Assembly: GCF_041146395.1 (NCBI RefSeq)
Contig: NC_090997.1
Coordinates: 38,171,501 to 38,235,500 of the forward strand
Direction of reading: 5' to 3'
Origin: Eulemur rufifrons
Taxonomy: Eukaryota; Chordata; Mammalia; Primates; Lemuridae
Length of the DNA stretch: 64,000 bases
Both the position numbers and the translations under genes were made by a program. Positions 38,593 through 49,436 of the stretch are shown piece by piece (the first letter of the stretch is position 1; the number at the start of each line of letters is the position of its first letter). Under the pieces are notes generated by a model, which worked only from the letters and a program-made list of their open reading frames with translations, was not told where the DNA came from and made no database searches.

Positions 38593-38649
38593 AAAAAGAG
38601 ACAAATGCATTCTCTTTTTTTTTTTTTTTTTTTGCATTTGTCTCTTTTT
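38593..38649. repeat. 17-bp perfect inverted repeat around a T tract
   Basis: Arms aaaaagagacaaatgca (38593-38609) and its exact complement (38633-38649) flank a 23-base T-rich spacer. It could extrude as a hairpin. The motif acaaatgca also marks the target duplication of the adjacent insertion (39135-39143). Confidence 0.9.
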
Positions 38650-39143
38650 TATGCCATAAAAGTGAAAGAAAAGCTGTGGAATATTCTGTGGAGATTAAAG
38701 TAGACCAAAAAGACATGACAACTAAATGTAATACCTGCCCTAAAGTTAAATACACTTCCAGAGGAAAAACGCTATAAAGGCCATTGTTGGTTTAAGTGAC
38801 AAATTGACAATAAATTTGATCAAACTTATATTAGTGTTAAAGTTACTTAAGTTGATAAAAGTATTTGGTTATATAGAGAAATACCTGTACTCTTATAAAA
38901 TTTACACTAAAGTACTTAGTAAAGGGGTATGATATGTGCATATTATCTTCAAATGGCTCAAATCTCTCTCCATCTATTTGTACAAAGATCAATTGATAAA
39001 ACAAATGGAGGAAATGTTAATGTTAAAAATAAATACATCTGGGTAAAATACATACAAGGTTTTGTATTACTCTTAACTTTTTTGTATGTTTGAAGTTATT
39101 TCAAAATAAAAAGTTGTATAAAATTAAAAAAAAAACAAATGCA
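38601..39143 (+). mobile_element. Poly-A-tailed insert, old L1/HAL1-like
   Basis: About 38656-39134 ends in tatttcaaaataaaaagttg followed by an A tail (39124-39135). It is flanked by acaaatgca on both sides (38601-38609 and 39135-39143), as expected for target-primed insertion. I cannot name the family; the 3' end resembles old L1-type tails. The 47 bases between the young L1 tail and this insert (38554-38600) remain unexplained. Confidence 0.5.
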
Positions 39144-39684
39144 CACAGTATAGTCACAGGTAAACATAATATATTCACAAAGACAGACTATATGCTGAGG
39201 CATAAAATAAGTCTTAATAAATTTAAATAACTGAAATCATACAGGGATTTTATCTGACCACAACAAGATAAAAATAGAAATGATTAGCAATTAGATTATC
39301 TAAGAAATCTCCTAATATTTGAATATTAACAACAAACTTCTAAATAATTCATTGGTCAATTATCACAAAAGAAATTAAAAAATATTTTTAAAGTTGCATA
39401 ATAATGAAAATACAACATGACAAAATCTGTAGGATGAAGCTAATGCAGTGTATAGCAGGCAATTTATAGGTTGGAATGCTTACTTAGAAAAAAATTAAGT
39501 GTCTAATCCAATGTCTTATAGTTCCCACCTTAAAAATCTATGCAAAAAAGAGTAAAATGTATCTAAAGTAAGTACAGGTAAGAAGATGATAAAGATAAGA
39601 ACAAAAATAACTGAAATAAAAAACAGACAATAGAAAATTAACAAATTTAAAAGTTAGCTCTTTGCAAAGATGAGCAAAATTGAC

Positions 39685-42515
39685 TGTCTCTATTTATTCA
39701 GGCTACTATAACAAAAACACCTTGGACTGAGTAATTTATAAATAATAGAATTTTGTTCCTTATGGTCTGAAGGCTAGTAAATCCAAGATCTAGTCACCAG
39801 CAGATTCAGTGTCTGGTGAGGGCCTGTTACTCCAAAGATACCTCCTAGCTTGCCCTGATGTGGCAAAAGGAAAGACCAGCTTCCTTGATCCTCTTTTACC
39901 AAGACTCTAATCCATTCCCTCATGACCTAGTTACCTCCTAAATGGGCTACATCTTAATATTATTTTATTGAGGCTTAGGTTTCAACGTATGAATTTCGGG
40001 TAGACACCAAGATTCACTTCATAGCATTTCACCTCCGAGTCCCCAAAATTCATGTTCTTCTCCCATGTAAAATACATTCATTCCATCCCAATAGCCCCAA
40101 AAAGTCTTAACTTGTTCTAGTATTGACTCAAAAGTCTAAAGTTCTAAGTCTCATTTAAATATCTAAATTTCATATGTGTGAGATTCAAAGTATTCTGAGG
40201 CAAATTCCCTCTAGCTGTGAGCCTATGAAATCAAACAACTGATGTGTTTTCAAAATACAATGGTAGTACAGGCATAGGATAGACATTCCCATTCCAAAAG
40301 AAGAAGTAGGAAAGAGGAAAATGATAACAGGTCTTGACCAAGTCCAAAACCCAACCAGGAAAACATTAAATATTAAGGTTCCAGAATAATCTTCTTGGAC
40401 TCAAAGTCTCACGTTTCAGATACACTGTTGTGAGGGTTGGGACTCCAAGGCTCTGAGCACCCTCACTCCCATGGCTTTGCTTGGTACAGTCCATACTGCA
40501 GCTTTCAAGGATGGGAGTCACGTGTCTACGGTTCTCCCAGGCTTTAGTTGCGCCCCAGTGGCTCTACCAGTCTGGGGTAGAGGGGGCAGCATGGCTCCAG
40601 TAGGCATTGCCCTAATGGGGGCTCTCTATGATGGTTCCACTGGGCATAGCCCTTGTGGGGACTCTCTGTGGTGGCCCTGCCCCTGCAACAGCTCTCTGCC
40701 TGGGCCTTAAAGCTCTGTGGTGTATCCTTTGAAATCTAATTGGAGGTATCCATGCCCCCACAGCTCATGCATTCTTTGCTGTGGTAGAGATAGCCATGTG
40801 GGGACCACGGTTTGTTGCCTATACTCTCCAGAGAACTGCACCAGTATGCAGAGAGGAGAGACATGAGGCAGCACCAGGCAGCAAGATCTGAGGTGCTGCA
40901 GGTGCCTGAGGGTTCTCTTTTGACATAGATTTGTCCACCGGGCCTTTGCACTCTGGGCTGTGATGGGAGTGGCAGCCCCAGAGACCTCCAAAATTCCTAC
41001 CAGGTCATTATTCCATTGTTTTAATAAATAGTATCTGGCTTTTGCAGCCCCATACTAATCTCTTTATCAAACTCTCCCTTAGCCACAACCCTGGTGTTCT
41101 CTCCCAAACATGCTTGCTTTTTCATTGCTTATAGCATGGCCAGTCTGAGAGTTTTCTAAACATTTAAGTTCTGTTTCCCTTGTGATTATAAATTCCATCT
41201 TTAAGTCATATCTCTCTTCTCACATTTTACTTGTTAGTAGTCAAGAGAAACCATGCCAAATCCTTGACACTTTGGTTAGAGATTTCTTCAGCCAAATATT
41301 CAATTTCATAACTCATGAGCTCTACCTTTAACAAAACTCTAAGGACATGAACACAACTCAGCCAATTCTTTACCACTTTATAACAAGGATCATCTTTCCT
41401 CCAGTTTCCAATGACATGTTTCTCATTTCCCTCTGAGACCTTATCAGAATGGCTGTTAGAAAAACTCCTTGCCAAAATGAAGAACCACACTCTGTAAGAG
41501 GAGGGCAAGCTCAGACCTAAGAAAAAGTCAGACTACTCCAGGTTAGTAGGTAGTCAAAGATTTATTCAGAAGGAACTTATGTACAAGGCAGTCTTGGGCA
41601 ACAGCAAAGCCAGGTAGATCTCCATGCCTGCAATGCACACCTGTCTAGTTTTTTATACAATGAAAAGAGAAAGGAAAAAGGGAGGTGAAAGATATGTTAA
41701 GCCATCTGTTGCTTTCTTAATCTATTTACTTTCCACTTAAAGAGATTGTTTCAGTTCCCTACAATCTGTTCAATATTCCCAAGGGGGGCATATTCAGGGC
41801 AGCAGAAGTTATGTTGGCACCTGTGTGTTTCCTTCAGTTGCTGTGTCCTACAGTTTACTTCATGGTAATATAACCAGAATACATTTTCACAACAATGGCC
41901 TTACTTTCCTATTTCTACCAACAGTCTGATCAAGATCACTTAGATAACCTCTAAGAAGATGGAGTCTTTGTCTATAGCATTCTCCTTCTGAGCCCTCACC
42001 AGAATCACTCTTAATGCTACATTCATGGCAATGTCGGCTTTTCTAGCATAACCTATAAACTCTTCCAGATTCTTCCCACTGTCCAGTTCCAAAGATGTTT
42101 CTACATTTTTTGATATTTGTAACAGCAGAACCTCACTTCTCAGAACCAATATCTATTTTAGTCTGTTTAGGCTCCTATAACAAAACACCTTAAGCTGGAT
42201 AATTTATAAACAACATTATTGCTCACAGTTCTAGAAGCTGGGAAATCCAAGAACAAAGCAGTAGCAGATTCAGTGTCTGGTAAAGGCTCACTCTCTGCTT
42301 CACAGATGGCACCTTCTAGCTATGTTCTCACATGCTGAAAGGGGCAAAAACTAACAAACTCCCTCAAACCTCTTCTAAGGACACTAATATTCATTTATGA
42401 GGGCAAATCCTTCATGACCTAATCACCTCCCAAAGGCCCCATTTCTTAATACTATTACATTGGGGATTAAGTTTCAACATATGAATTTTGGGGAGACACA
42501 AACATTTAGATCACA
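39685..42515 (-). mobile_element. MaLR (MST-type) element with both LTRs and internal region
   Basis: Two related LTRs in minus orientation (39685-40026 and about 42151-42515) share tctgtt/ttaggct..ctataacaaaa, gcagattcagtgtctggt, ttcatgaccta, aggtttcaacgtatgaattt-like ends. Between them lies internal sequence of MST/THE1 type (for example gtggctctaccagtctggg, cagctctctgcctgggcc, tgaaatctaattggaggtat, ctctgagaccttatcagaat). The L1M host is interrupted at aaaattgac and resumes at gaatttatcaatctgtagc. MaLR elements are non-coding ERVL relatives; the frames at 40471-40991 and 41227-41508 are not genes. Confidence 0.85.
41493..41891 (-). mobile_element. Probable solo ERV LTR inside the MaLR internal region
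   Basis: Read on the minus strand the segment starts TGTGAAAATG and ends CTTACA, carries a TATA-like ttgtataaaaaac (complement of 41651-41663) and, about 80 bases further, a poly-A signal tgaataaatc (complement of about 41562-41571). MaLR-type sequence lies on both sides (gccaaaatgaag before; ctgagccctcaccagaatc after). I see no certain target duplication and cannot name the family. It could be a lineage-specific LTR. Confidence 0.55.
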
Positions 42516-42553
42516 GAATTTATCAATCTGTAGCTAGACTGGACAGAGCAAGC

Positions 42554-42574
42554 AAGAGAGAGAGAGAGAGAGAA
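42554..42574. repeat. (GA)n microsatellite
   Basis: About ten GA units inside the resumed L1M block. Confidence 0.85.
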
Positions 42575-43015
42575 TTTTTTGTTTCAAAAAAAATAAAGAA
42601 GACTATTTTTCTAATATTATAATACTAAACCTGATGAAGACTTAACAAAAACAAAGTATATACCAATATCCCTCCTAAAAATACATGCAGAAATCCTTAA
42701 GTAAATATTAATAAACCAAACCATTAATATGCATAAATATATATACAGCATAATCCAGTAGGATTTATACCAAGAATGAGAAGTTGGCTTAACATTCAAA
42801 AATTAATCAGTGTAATTCACCATATTAGCAGAATAAAGATAAATAATATAGCTACTTCAACTGATGAAAATTGACAAAATTCAACACTTAGTCATAATAA
42901 AAACTTCAACAAATGAAGAATAGTAGGAAAATTCCTCATCCTGATAGAGGCACATGTGAAATATCTACAATTAACATCACGCTTAATGGTGAAAGTTAAG
43001 CATGCCTCTTGGAGG

Positions 43016-43740
43016 CCATGGTGAAATCAGACAGGTAAAGTAGGCAGGTAAGCTGTTGACCAACCCCTATGAGTTCTAAAATAAAGAGGTCTTTACTCAT
43101 GCAGGGCATGGAGATCAATTTCAGCTGTATCCCTACTGAGAAGATGTTCTCTTCTTTCTACTTGTCTCTCATACCTAAGCATTTGTCCTAAGGGCTCACT
43201 TCAGACATATCATTAAATTTAGAGAGAAGGTCCAATGGATGGGAGTGCAAACAGACAAGCAATCTCTGAGCTACTAACTCCTCCATACAAAACATTTTCC
43301 TTTGAATGTGTTGACTCTACGCTTTTGAAATATCCCTGGAATTGCTTCTACTTTCTACCTAGTTTTCCAAATTGTTTTGGGCTGTGTTTTTATCTTCTCT
43401 TGTTTCTCTGGAATCCCAATGCCATCTGCCTTCTCATTTTCAGGAATTCCCAAAAATGTCTTATAAGCTGATGGCTTCCTTTTCTTTCCTGTATACCACC
43501 ACTGCTCTAGGCTAATTTTTAAAAAATACATTTTCTGCAAGTTTAAAGACTTTAGGTGAGGGGAGATGAAAACATAACAGCTCAGTCCACCATACTGATC
43601 CAATTATTTAATAAATAATTTTCTAAGTTTATAAGATGCAGTGAAATGGGCACTTTTATTCAATGTTATTCGGTATGAAAACAAATGAACATAAATACTG
43701 TACAAATTGTTACAAAATAAACAATTGAGGTATACAAGCA
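43016..43740. other. Unassigned DNA
   Basis: After the L1M block ends no family is recognisable. Frames (78-82 codons, 43235-43603) overlap on both strands and show no domain. Confidence 0.45.
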
Positions 43741-44140
43741 TGTAATTTTCTAACATTTTACATATAAGTACATGTTAAACATTCATACTCTTCAACCCAG
43801 TAATTTTCCTTTATAGGAATTTATATAAAAATAAGATTTATGAGCAAGAGTATTCACTCAAGCATTATTTATGAATGCCCAAGAAAGGGTACATCTAAAT
43901 TATCTAGCATAAGAATAATTATTAGTGTGTGGCACATCTCCATGTTAAAATAGATAGCATGCAGAAATAGAAATAAAAATATCATTTCAAAATATTTAAT
44001 GATATGTGAAAATGTTTATAATATAAAATTTTTATTAAAAAATAAAATCTGAAATATTATACATAATACTGTGTCAAATTTCTTCACGTATTTAATACGT
44101 GTGCACAATCTTACAGGACCCAAAAGAAATATATTAAAAT
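43741..44140 (+). mobile_element. Very old L1 (L1ME/HAL1 type) 3' fragment
   Basis: Blocks cttcaacccagtaattttcc, tttataggaatttatataaa, gagcaagagtattcactcaag and agcattatttatgaatgccc follow the ORF2 3' region of old L1s. Highly decayed. Confidence 0.6.
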
Positions 44141-45395
44141 ATAGTTGGTACCTGGTTGTTGAATTACTTTGACTTAATCACTGGATATTATTGTTTCTTC
44201 TGTGAGCTTTTTTTATTCTCCAACTTTCTAACATAACTATATACTTATGGTCAGGAATACGTGCAAACATAAGAAGATTGTTTTTAAAAAGAAGATGAGT
44301 TTATTTTTAATAGTTAATCAAAATAACCTATTCCCCAAGCTTCCAGTTAGTCAAAGTCTGGGCTGTATTTGTTGTTTTACTCACAGGGAGAAATATTCAG
44401 TCTCTCATTGTCAAAATTCAATTTTCAAAGTAATTTCTAGCTTGTTCTGTTTTGTCTTGAGGATGCCTGTTATTATCTCCGTATGGGGACTCCTTCAAAA
44501 GTTTCCTCACACTACTGAGCATTAACACAAAACAATTCCACAAATGTAGATTAACAATCATTGAGCCCTTTGGATAAAGTAATGTTGCAGACTGCTTTTC
44601 AACCTCCTGCTTTACTAATGAGCTTTTGAAAACTTCAAACCGAAAGCCTTAGAATTGTGGTCCTCTGTGGCTTCTCTTGTCTGTCGTGAATGATTAAGTG
44701 GCTTATTAAGACAATTAAGTTTGGACCTCTAACTAATTGTTTTTATGAGACACAATATCCTATTAGAAATCCCTGAATCTTGTGGAGTTTTTTTATCCAA
44801 AGCTTCTGCTAAACTATGATAATGAGAAACCAGAAACCATGGTAATTAATTATCATGAATTAGTTCATTTAAAGTAGTATCTCTTTTCTTCTTCCTCCCA
44901 CCCTTTATCTCTCTCTTGCTAGAATCTGGAGGTGGACAAAAAGTTGTGGTAAGAACTCCATTTTCTTTGTTTTTATTTAAAGTGACCAAGTTAAATTAGA
45001 TGTGGTTTCTAGAGAAAGAGACTCCCTCCTCACTTCTGCCTTGTATCTGGCCAGCTTGCTCTCTGCTCTCCAAAGGGCCTCAGTTTAATGACACTCCTGA
45101 TGAAGGTCTCTCAAGTCTCCAGTTTCACAACCCCACATGGTCATTTGTTTGATTGTGTGCATAATGACTGTCTTCCTCACTGAACTGTTGGTTTTATGAG
45201 ACCAGGGACCCTACCTGCCTGTAACCCCATGTACTTTCAGTGTCTGGTGCAAGGTAGGTACATTATAAAAATTTCATGAGTGGGTTAACTCTTGTCACAA
45301 TTTAGTCAAATATACAAAATACGGATGCTTTGCAAAAATAAGTTTTATTTGATCTTTAGTTTTTGGAACCTTTTAAAAAATGTCTTTAATTCTAT
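44141..45395. other. Unassigned DNA, partly conserved-looking
   Basis: No gene or repeat is supported. About 44630-44890 is rich in homeodomain-type TAATTA cores and is discussed in findings. About 45120-45290 has an L2-like flavour (gaccagggaccctacctgcc, agtgtctggtgcaaggtagg). Confidence 0.4.
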
Positions 45396-45399
45396 ATGC

Positions 45400-45610
45400 A
45401 AGGCAGGGAAACATAACTGGAAGGGCACTGGGTTAGTGTTTGGAGGCATAGCTGTTTGTGCTGGCTGTCATGTCATAGTCACATAATCTTGGCTAGTCAC
45501 TTAAATTATCTGAGCTACAATTTCCTATTCTACAAATTGAAAATAATAATACTTCCCCTACATGCTTCACACAGTGACTGAAAGATTCAAGAGAGAATTA
45601 ATGTGAAGTT
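45400..45610 (+). repeat. MIR SINE, sense
   Basis: Blocks ttggctagtcacttaaatta, tctgagctacaatttcctat, tctacaaattgaaaataata, atacttcccctacatgc follow the MIR core. Diverged. Confidence 0.7.
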
Positions 45611-45854
45611 GCTCCACAAACTCTAAAATACTAACCAAAAATAGGAGACTGTCATTCTAACAAATTTTATGTATGTAGGCTCTTTGTTTTTTTATTGATT
45701 ATCTCTTCACACACATACAAAAAATACTTTTAGGCTTTTAGGTAAAGATGAAGACTATTATAGTACTCTGTTATAGCCCACTTCATTATCATATTGTTGA
45801 ATAAATCACTGATCTATTTCCTAGACAAAAGAATTGATTACAGCAAAAGCATGA

Positions 45855-46120
45855 TAGAACACACAGTTTTTTTTTTATTTTTTACTTTTTTATTTCAGCG
45901 TATTATTGGGGTACCAATGTTTAGGTTACGTATATTGCCCCTGCCCCCTCTCCACCCCCCCAGTCAGAGCGTCAAGCGTGTCCATCCCCCAGACGGTGAG
46001 CATCGCACTCATTATGTACCTATATACCCATCCCCTCCTCCCCCCTCCCATCTCCCTGACACCTGATTAATGTTATTCCTATATGTGCACTTAGGTGTTG
46101 ATCACTAGAACACAGAGTTT
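45855..46120 (-). mobile_element. 5'-truncated L1 3' UTR, minus strand, with target duplication
   Basis: The body (45870-46105) is the reverse complement of the lineage-type L1 3' UTR: T tract, ttcagcgtattattgggg, gtaccaatgtttaggttac, gtccatcccccagacgg, ccatcccctcctcccccctcc. Flanking copies tagaacacacagttt (45855-45869) and tagaacacagagttt (46106-46120) differ by one base. Confidence 0.92.
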
Positions 46121-48500
46121 AGACCAAACTTTGACTAGTGTTTTCCAAGCCAGAACAAGCAGAAAAGAAGTTCCACTGTGTTTTTACATGGAGGAGTTTC
46201 AAAGAAAATTGTGAAACTGAGTATCACCCAAGAGAGAAGAAAATACAATGTTCTCTCTCTCTCTCTTAGAGATCTCAAAGTTGCATTTATGGTGGTAAAA
46301 TCACCAAGCATCAGATACATACGCTTAAAAACCTAAAAGTCAGCACATTGAGAGTCAATCCATCTTTCAGGGGTGGATTTTATTCAGCTAATAGACAGAG
46401 AATGCTACATAAAATCAGAATGCCAATTTATAAATTTATAAATAGAAATATGGTTGTCCTACCTCTTTAAACCTGACATCAGCATAACCAGCTCTTCTCT
46501 TCCAAAGGCAGATCATCAAGGAAAGTCAAACTTTAATGGGAAGGGTCCTTGAGGACCATGAAATCACAACAAAAGTGAGTTATATAATTCAAATAATGGC
46601 CTAAAGCATGATGTCCACAATAAAGCTATTGGCCAATATTTTCTTTTTTGTGTTTAGAATGGACACAGCTAATGTTTTTTCCACTGGGTCAATTTTTCCC
46701 GAGTTTATTACTAAATAATGTCCCTTTTGACTGTTATTTTTCCTTTAGATTTATTTATGTATTCAGTCATGTCTTGCTCTGTCCTGCCAGTAAATCCATT
46801 TTTTTCAAGTGATTGCATATCTCTATTTTGATCTACTATCTATTGATTTTATAATTTAATTCTCAGAGAACAATCACATTCTGCCTATTTACAAGATCTT
46901 AGTGGAACTTCATAGCTGCCCCCAAGTACCACTTTGAATAAAAACAAGGAAAAAAAAAAAAAAACATTAGCCAGACATGAAAAAAAAAACCATTAGCCAT
47001 GTCTATTGCTCACAGGACATTGAATTATCAAGCCCGCACTCAAATATAGAAAGAGGAAAACAATCAGCATTTAAAATTATGTCTGTTCAAAATCACATTA
47101 AAGCAAGACTAATAAAGATTCCAGGGGATTTTTCATGTGACCTGTCTTGACAATGATTCAAGCAGATCTTAAGAAACATGGAATAGCTTTTCATTTAAGG
47201 CATTAATGTGTTTAATGAAGTAGCAAAAGAAATAAAAAATCAATTTCTTACAGCTTATTAATTAATGTTGAGATTGATTTCCACTTACAATTTACCATTA
47301 TTAGTCTCTTCCATTGATATCTGACTGTGCATTTATAAAACATCATTCATAAGCTAATTATCATTAATTTTAACAACAATGGGAAAATATTGAAAACATA
47401 CTTGAATTACCAACCACTTCATGAATAAGACTTAAACTGTTTAAAAACAATACTGGCCATGTATAACTCAAACTTCTACACATTTAATAATTGGGATAAG
47501 ATGTGAAGAAAAAAGTTCCAGGAGCACACAATTCAAAATATAGGTTTTCATTTTGTTATGAATTTTCATAGATTATGCTGCTTTAGTGAAGTTTAGGATG
47601 ACAGGCATTAGAATACACGATTAATGTAATCCAGGCTATTGATATGGAAAGTATAATTGATATCTAATCTTACAAATCTCCACTTTAGGAAAATGTGCTT
47701 ACATTCCTAACAGATGTGGCCAAAAGAGAATGGGATTTTTTTCAATAAAAGACAAAAAAGAAGAAGAGAAGCTACATTGACATGGCAAAGAGGGAGAAGG
47801 AGATGCTGTTTTTCCTCATATCATTTCCTTAAATGATATAGAAATCTAGTGACATTTTATAATTCTGTCACACTTGGTATTGTAATAGGCACATATGGCC
47901 CATATGATTGCCAGCAGCATGCTTGCCTTTGAGCTGTTTAATTCAAGCCCATTTCACTATTTATGCCTTGACTCATTCCAAAACTGATTTATGTTTGGCT
48001 TTTATGCCATTTTGATTGTGTCAAAAGAAGGTATGCAAACACCCAAAATCTTATACCTTGAAAGAAAATTAGTTTGTAGTATCTTTGTAGCAGCCAAAAT
48101 TTTCACACATTCAAATCTGTAAACTTTTGGGGTGGGGGACATTGGCAGTATTTATCAAATACAAATTCATAATCTCTAGATGTTTTCTCCTTGAAACTAA
48201 GCATGTTTCTGGCCTACTACCCACAGTTCTCAGTTTCTACTAATGGACAATAGCCTGATTTGGCTTTTGGTAGTCATCCAAGTTATCAGCATCATGGATT
48301 AAAAAGTCACATAGGTAAATTTCAGATTAGCTATTGTTTGAGATACTTGCTTTTATTTTTTCAATTAAACTTTTGTTAAGTGCTTGCCTCATATGTCTGT
48401 GTTATAGCCTACTATACAAATAAAGAAGCCATATTTCCTACCCTGAAGATGCTCCAAGTTGATTGGGAAGCACAGATGCCCAGCAGTTCAAATGACTGCA
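46121..48500. other. Unassigned DNA
   Basis: No gene is supported. At about 46945-46995 an A-run plus cattagcc is repeated in tandem (period about 35 bp). About 47190-47400 is AT-rich with several TAATTA cores (see findings). 47880-48020 is another repeat-free stretch. I see nothing else. Confidence 0.45.
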
Positions 48501-48514
48501 ATATGGAACATGGT

Positions 48515-48715
48515 GGTGGTCATGATGATGATGATGATTATAAGCACCATTGGTTGAACATTTACTATGGCCTAGATATTCCACTAAGAGTTTTCATGTA
48601 TTATCTACTCAATAAAGTTGATGTCAATAATCTTTTTTTACAAATAAAGGGATTAAGAGACAGAGCAAATTATTTCCAGAGGCTACACAGCAGAGGAAAA
48701 CAACAGACTTAACCT
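48515..48715 (-). repeat. MIR SINE, minus strand
   Basis: Reverse-type MIR blocks: ttggttgaacatttactatgg, tttttacaaataaagggatt, aagagacagagcaaattatt, aggctacacagcag. A short (GAT)n run lies at 48521-48538. Confidence 0.65.
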
Positions 48716-49250
48716 GTCTTCAGTTAAAGATAAAAATCCTTGGGATGGTACATAGCCCGGCATTTAAGACAGTCAATTTCTTTATTCATAGGTAGGTACA
48801 CAACATCCAGCTTCATGCCACACTTCACATCATGCATAATGAACCATTTACAAATCCAGCCTATGAAAAATAAATGGATGAAATTCCATCTCCAATTTAG
48901 TCACACACACATACACACAAAACCCAGAATTTCAACACTTAAAACTATTAGCTCAGTTTTAACTCTGTGTCCATATTCAGAAATGATCTTTAGACAAATT
49001 CTCATCTTTCACTTTATCAGATAGTGCCTTTTTGTGCATCACACACTTAGATTCAGAGAAGTGAACACAAAAACTGCCAGCTCAACCAGGTGGAAAGAGA
49101 AGAAAAATGGAGCATAATTCACTAGAATTCTTCTGGCTCACTCAGCTGAAGCCAAAGAAGCAGAGTCACAAACGTGGCTCTGCCCCCTCAGTGGAGCGGG
49201 GGCTAGTGCAGGCTTCATCGTCTCTCAAATGTTTAACTTTAAATATATTT

Positions 49251-49436
49251 AAGAAACATATTACTGGGGGCCAGGTGTAGTGGCTCATGTCTATAATCCT
49301 AGCACTCTGGGAGGCTGAGGCAGGAGGATCACTTGAGCTCAGGAGTTTGAGGTTGCAGTGAGCTATGATGACACCACTGCACTCTAGCTGGGGCAACAGA
49401 GGGAGACTCTGTCTCCAAATAAGAAACATATTACTG
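49251..49436 (+). mobile_element. Monomer-length Alu with perfect 16-bp target duplication
   Basis: The body (49267-49420, about 154 bp) has an Alu head (ggccaggtgtagtggctca), the shared aggatcacttgagctcagg block and then right-arm sequence (gaggttgcagtgagctatga, cactgcactctagc, gactctgtctc) with almost no A tail. aagaaacatattactg flanks it exactly at 49251-49266 and 49421-49436. It is either a free right monomer (FRAM-like) or a dimer that lost one arm's length by recombination at homologous points before inserting. Confidence 0.92.

Larger units (their letters stand above)
35395..43015 (+). mobile_element. Old L1M host element split by nested insertions
   Basis: Three separated blocks read as one sense L1M. 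Block A (about 35540-36260) covers the ORF1 end and ORF2 endonuclease region (ttccagcagaactctacta, gcctacaagagatgcag, gaatggattttaagaaaaag). Block B (about 39136-39684) resumes with agactatatgctgaggcat, then gaaatcatacagggatttta, tcttatagttcccacctt, ctctttgcaaagatgagc. Block C (about 42516-43015) resumes with ctgtagctagactgg, tataccaatatccctcc, ggatttataccaagaatg, gtaattcaccatattagcag, acgcttaatggtgaaag. The order is collinear with L1 ORF2 through the start of the RT domain. The left end is uncertain (35395-35540). All frames are decayed. Confidence 0.82.

Noticed and set aside
40471..40991. Frames of 79-94 codons in the MaLR internal region
   Set aside because: MaLR internal sequence of this type is non-coding; frames overlap on both strands and match no retroviral protein.
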